In this document: in pieces, positions 59,150-64,000 of the stretch
How the letters are laid out: each line of letters begins with the position of its first letter
How positions within the stretch are numbered: position 1 is the stretch's first letter
Program-made: the position numbers and the translations under genes
DNA from: Petrosia ficiformis
Lineage: Eukaryota; Porifera; Demospongiae; Haplosclerida; Petrosiidae
DNA: 64,000 nucleotides
Reading direction: 5' to 3'
NCBI GenBank assembly: GCA_947044365.1
Contig: OX345636.1
Span: forward strand, 62,803,537 to 62,867,536
Notes under the pieces: generated by a model
What the model was told of the DNA's origin: nothing
The model's database searches: none
What the model saw: only the letters and a program-made list of their open reading frames with translations

Positions 59150-61015
59150 CAGAGACTACTAATACATGTCACATCAGGTATGTATGGTTGCAATTGCTTT
59201 TTTCGCATTACATTATTACCTTCTATCAGAAACCACAAGTAGTGAACCAATCACAATGCAAAAGTAAATTAAACTCATCATTTAGATGATGCTACATTTC
59301 ACGCAGGTATTTCATACATGTATCGTACATTATCAATTAAAGAAGCAATATCCTGTTTATCATAATGATTTAGTAACATCCATACATCCATACATGCATA
59401 TGTACATATCTATGTATTTTGCATGTTTAGTCCTGGCCAAAGAAACCTACTACTCAACAATGCTTGTATCACCTGAAACTGAAATTATTACTTGAAACAA
59501 TTACTGTGCTTTGATGTGAATAAAAAAAATAAATTTCATTATAAAAGTGTTAAATGATAATCCTACGAACTAACTGGTGCTAGTTCATAGTAAATGTCAG
59601 CACTATCTAGTCACATAACAATTATTATGCCCAAAATAATCATTAATTTTAGGGATTTGGAAACTTTTTGAACATATTTTTTACATTTTAAAAATACTTA
59701 GATTCTGTTTCTTGTGTTGGTACTGAACTATGGATCACTTAGTCCCATATTTGAAGATTCCATAGAAGGAATCGCTGCAGAGATGTTACAAGCTGGTGTA
59801 ATAACAATGTTTGTTGTACAAAATCCAACCTTTGAAAAAAAATCATTAATGGCATTTTATCGAAATTTGCGAAGGAGATATGAAAGATAGAAGATACTTG
59901 TAGAAAGTTCTTTTCTGTGTTTTATAAAATAGGAGGTTCATTTACTGATGCTGCAGACACTAAAGGATAGTTAGATTATAAATATTGAACTAAATATATA
60001 AATAATAAATATACACTTCACAGCTCATTATATAATTATTATTTTATGCACTTCTTTAAGCCCCATAATTCAAGTGAGTGTTTTTGTCAAAATGAATTGT
60101 GAAAAAACATCTGTGTGTGAAGGTTTAGTAACATTTCAAGGTGTGAGAGGAGTATCAGTGCCCACATGAAGTTGCTGTCCAATTATATCATTTGAATTTT
60201 ATAAAACTCTGAATTTTTACTTGCTTTGCTCCAAAGAAACTAAACCAACGAGAAAACTAGAAGCTGAAATATGAATACTCCAAGTATAAATATGTGTACT
60301 TCTTTGTGATTCTTGGTGTGGCTGAAAAAACTTACAATACAATGGAACTACAAACAGATAGGATATATGTCAATCTGAAGATTATATTCCCATTGGAATA
60401 TATCATTGATCATTACTAACTGGTTCTCTAATAATTATACACATGCCTGTCTTGATTACATAACCCTACCATAATCCTATTGTCACTGTTCATTTAATAA
60501 TTGGTTATAATTTATTTGGAGATATTATTATTGAATATCAATACTATCATCTGAAGCATAATATTCCTAGATCTCAGGTGTTTACTCAGTATTAACTTGA
60601 TATATATATAGTAATGAATGACTTCGTATGACTTCAAAAATGTGTGGTATTTATTATTATCTGCCTTATAACTAAGTACAGTACGTACAGATGTTAAACT
60701 ACCGACTTACTTCCATGTATATATGACAGTGAGGCAGATACACTCGATAGAGGAGATGGTCGATACCCAACTTTCCAAAAATTGAATGGTTTTACTGATT
60801 TATCTGCTGGGAAAGTTTGGATAATAATTCTCTACACATGCAGTGTGAAATTTCTGGGATTCAAGCATCAACAATTCAGCTATCCCAATTAATGGGGTTT
60901 GAAGTGGGCTAATCTGATATTGTAGGTGTAAATAGCTTCGCCAACATGCAGTGGGATAATTTTGCTTTCCTCAGTTGCTGTCAAAGGAGGGAGAACACTG
61001 CATTTCTATTAGTCC
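59150..61015. other. Non-coding, AT-rich
   Basis: No further exon or repeat recognised in this stretch. Confidence 0.4.
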
Positions 61016-61019
61016 TACA

Positions 61020-61165
61020 AAACTTTTGTTGATCTCTGATGCTTCTCCTACATTTTTGTGGGCACTTTGGAGAAGGTAATCCTTGTTTTGTTTAGACGGC
61101 AGGTTTTATATCTGACCACAGGGTGCTATATCTGATTTATAAACCTGTGGTTTACTTTGATGTTT
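61020..61165 (-). repeat. Dispersed repeat family A, copy 2
   Basis: Reverse complement of 3690-3860 (TGATGCTTCTCC, CAGGGTGCTATATCTG, TTTATAAACC). Followed by a (TA)n tract. Confidence 0.65.
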
Positions 61166-61229
61166 CGCCGTATCGATATAATTATATATATATATAATTA
61201 TATATAATATATATATATATATATATAAT

Positions 61230-62646
61230 TATTTACTTTAGTTCATGTTCTGTTGGAGAAATAACCAATATAAACTTCTTCTGGCTTTTCTTGTATATCC
61301 ATGTCGGTATGTTTATAGTACATTACTCTTAGCAAGAAAGTATAAGAATATTACGAGAGGTATATGGAAAAATACTTCATGTTACCAACTATATAAATGA
61401 ACCACACCAAATATAGCATACCAGATCCAAACTATAAAACCTCTGATGTTAGTGGGAGACTGGGCAATTACAAATTTCCAATGAAGAAGAAGCCTAAACC
61501 ACATATTAATTATCGAGGAGTCAAAACCCATTGACAGTTAATTGGAATGAGTGCTTCATCAGATGCCTCAGAGTTTAATAAGCAGTAGCTTGAAGACTTC
61601 TTATTTTCATTACCAATCAATATTAATATTAAGTATGAAAGAGTACTAATAAACACAAAACTCAATCCTAAAGAAATTCTTTTAAGCATGCTGGGAATGT
61701 ACTTTGAAAAACAGGTATAAATGAAATTGATGAAGAAGAATACACATATTGAATACATTGTAGTTGATGCATTGACTCTTCACGAAGCACAAATATAATA
61801 TTGACTCTTTTTCGTCTAGAGCACCTGACAGACAAGAAGGGAAGTTTATATTATCCCAGGCTACAGCATATCCAGTAACACATATTAGCATTGGTAATAA
61901 TCGTGGTACAGTCTTACCCCTTCTCTCTGAATGGACCACCATATTTCTCCTTACCCAAGTCTAGTCGGGAAGGGTAATAATTTAGTACCTTGAAAATTGA
62001 TAGGGTTAGTATAAATCTATTACTGTTGCAATTGTGAACCCAACCACAGGAAGATGTTTACTTATTGTTGACTGAGGGCTAAGTGAACATTCCCACACTC
62101 CATGATGAACTTTCCACAATACATTCCAAATAAATGCCAGTATATATTATTGTTGCACTAAGCTCTTCACGTGATGATCCCATAAGCTGATCAATACTGA
62201 ATGGTATTATAACTGACCTGAATCCAGACATACCTATCATGTACACTACAGCTGATACACATAATATCACACCTGTCCATGAAGGATGTAGTTCACTCCA
62301 CACTAGATATCCAATGCAAGCAATTATCCATGCCAGAAACACATATAAACACTCACTATGATGACTTTATAACGACCAATCAATACATCTGCTATTAGAC
62401 CACCCAAAGGATGAAGAATATATGAAAAAACAAAAAGATTTTCAAATACCATTAAAACGACACCATTTTCAGCAGTAGTAGGGAGAAATGATTTTGCTGA
62501 GTGATACAACAAAGTCAAGCTAAAGGAAGCTAGAGCATCCCATACTAATACAAGAATAGCTCCTTTAGATTTAATGTGCTGGAAATTATATCCAAATCTT
62601 GAAACTCGTTTGTTTTAATTACAAAGTAATTGATCCTGTTCAGCCA
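61230..62646 (-). pseudogene. POT/SLC15-like peptide transporter pseudogene
   Basis: The minus strand begins with an ATG at 62646 (MAEQDQLLCN then TAA at codon 11). It continues RFGYNFQHIKSKGAILVLVW, FSYILHPLGGLIADVLIGRY, GFRSVIIPFSIDQLMGS, then in shifted frames YWHLFGMYCGKFI, VLNYYPSRLDLGKEKYGGPF, MLKRISLGLSFVFISTL and FVIAQSPTNIRGFIVWIW. This is the membrane-segment order of proton-coupled oligopeptide transporters (MFS). Lesions include the early nonsense codon, frameshifts near 62327 and 62165, and later stops. No introns are visible across 1.4 kb, so it may be a single-exon gene or a processed copy. Confidence 0.72.
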
Positions 62647-62993
62647 TGGACAGTGATTATTTGCAGTCCTGGGATATTGGACAGTGTGGATATACTACCA
62701 GTATATATGGAGTATTGAAATTTTCATTTCGTTATAGTTTTTCATTTGAACATTACCAAGGAATAAAAGTACAATAAAATTGTCCATAACTATTGATATA
62801 TAGCAAATATTAAGCCAATACATGTTTACAACTTCCTTGCTATAGTACATACATTATATCTTTATTTTACATTGCATATAATTCATCCCCTGATAGCAAG
62901 TCCATAGCTGCGTTGGCATTAAAATTGGAAGTGTTCATTTCCTCCAATAATAAATCTTTTTTGCAAATTTAACTGATATAAATGTATTAGGGA

Positions 62994-63187
62994 TACAAGG
63001 TTAGGTGGGACCCAAAAATTAAACAAACCACTTTCATATATAACTCTACATAAGTACTCAAACCACTATAAAGCAAAATACAAAGAGATGGTTATATGGA
63101 AGTGGTGTGTTTAATTTTGGGTCCTACATACGTATGTAGTGTTATATGCAAGTGGTATGTTTAATTTTGGGTCACACCTAACCTTGT
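62994..63187. mobile_element. Short palindromic MITE
   Basis: CAAGGTTAGGTGGGACCCAA near 62996 and TTGGGTCACACCTAACCTTG near 63167 form long terminal inverted repeats (about 37 bp). TA flanks both ends. It is non-coding. Confidence 0.75.
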
Positions 63188-63364
63188 ATATGTATATGTA
63201 CATGACCGTCATCATGTACATGTATAAATTTACCTTAGCAATGTTTGTACATATTAATTATGCATGTCTGATTCTATCCACTTGGCCAGGACTTTCTCCA
63301 AAATATTCTCAGGAGACGTTGCATTAATCAATTGCATGCGGACATTTTCTTTAACACTTAATTA

Positions 63365-64000
63365 ATAGTAGTACTACCTGTTGTGCTGTATTCAGTATTG
63401 CTAGTAGTACTATCAGTAGTGCTATATTCAGTATTACTAGTAATACTATCAGTAGTGCTGAATGCAGTATTACTAGTAGTACTATCAGTAGTGCTGTATT
63501 CAGTATTAGTAGTATTACTATCAGTAGTGCTGTATTCAGTATTACTAGTAGTACTATCGGTAGTGCTGTATTCAATATTCAGTATTACTAGTAGTACTAT
63601 CAGTAGTGCTGTATTCAGTATTACTAGTAGTACTATCAGTAGTGGTGTATTCAGTATTACTAGTAGTACTATCGGTAGTGCTGTATTCAATATTCAGTAT
63701 TACTAGTAGTACTATCAGTAGTGCTGTATTCAGTATTACTAGTAGTACTATCAGTAGTGCTGTATTCAGTATTACTAGCAGTACTATCAGTAGTGCTGTA
63801 TTCAGTATTACTAGCAGTACTATCAGTAGTGCTGTATACAGTATTACTAGTAATACTATCACTAGTGCTGTATTCATTATTACTAGTAGTACTATCAGTA
63901 GTGCTGTATTCAGTATTACTAGTACTACTATCAGTAGTGCTGTATTGAGCATTACTAGTAATACCATCAGTTGTGCTGTATTCATTATTACTAGTAGTAC
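63365..64000 (+). repeat. 36-bp minisatellite, array 3
   Basis: About 17 units of the same 36-bp sequence as at 12.4 kb, in the same orientation, continuing past the window end. Open frames on both strands are repeat artefacts. Confidence 0.93.

Overview
The window is eukaryotic, AT-rich and dominated by transposable elements. Multi-exon genes have short GT-AG introns. One gene encodes a kelch / coiled-coil / tyrosine-kinase-like protein, an architecture I associate with the expanded kinase set of demosponges. My inference is a demosponge genome, most likely Amphimedon queenslandica or a relative. I could not check this by search.

Layout. 1-2.8 kb: decayed Ty3/Gypsy pol with the unusual order protease-integrase-reverse transcriptase (Gmr1-like). 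2.8-6.1 kb: dispersed repeats, a DUF6589-like fragment and two opposed fragments of a SET-gene tail. 6.1-10.3 kb (minus): a decayed multi-exon TNP2/Transposase_21-like gene; one intron holds a MITE, which itself holds a Penelope-like element with a GIY-YIG domain and hammerhead-like motifs. 10.4-12.4 kb (minus): an internally deleted Ty3/Gypsy element with both LTRs. 12.4-13.5 kb: a 36-bp minisatellite that recurs at 57 kb and 63.4-64 kb. 13.9-28.2 kb: the kelch/coiled-coil/kinase gene in seven exons. Its introns hold a restriction-like-endonuclease non-LTR element, a MITE inserted in its own relative, a GTAT microsatellite desert, a Tc1/mariner-like MITE and an RTE-like LINE. 30.2-31.1 kb: a TIR element with a RecQ-like helicase exon and an inverted copy of that exon.

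31.1-37.5 kb is the most interesting block. A 19-exon gene joins a complete USP deubiquitinase domain, in frame, to a complete Ulp1/SENP domain. It is followed 43 bp later by a C2H2 / MULE transposase / SWIM / PHD gene with two lesions. 38.2-42.1 kb: a 3.9-kb insertion bounded by near-identical 664-bp direct repeats and a CTAA duplication, holding a piggyBac remnant and a 149-bp satellite. 44.1-45.1 kb: a piggyBac-like element with TTAA duplication, in or just beyond an intron of a minus-strand DUF6589 gene (45.1-47.4 kb). The 5' side of that gene carries the same TIR type as the RecQ element. 47.5-51.3 kb: a SET-domain gene with acidic micro-exons. 51-64 kb: mostly non-coding, with decayed fragments (a C-terminal domain of transposon-type proteins, a Death-domain exon, a coiled coil, a peptide-transporter pseudogene), two unidentified exons and more MITEs.

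The genes that look intact are the kelch-kinase gene, the USP-Ulp1 gene and the 3' part of the SET gene. Nearly everything else has visible stops or frameshifts.
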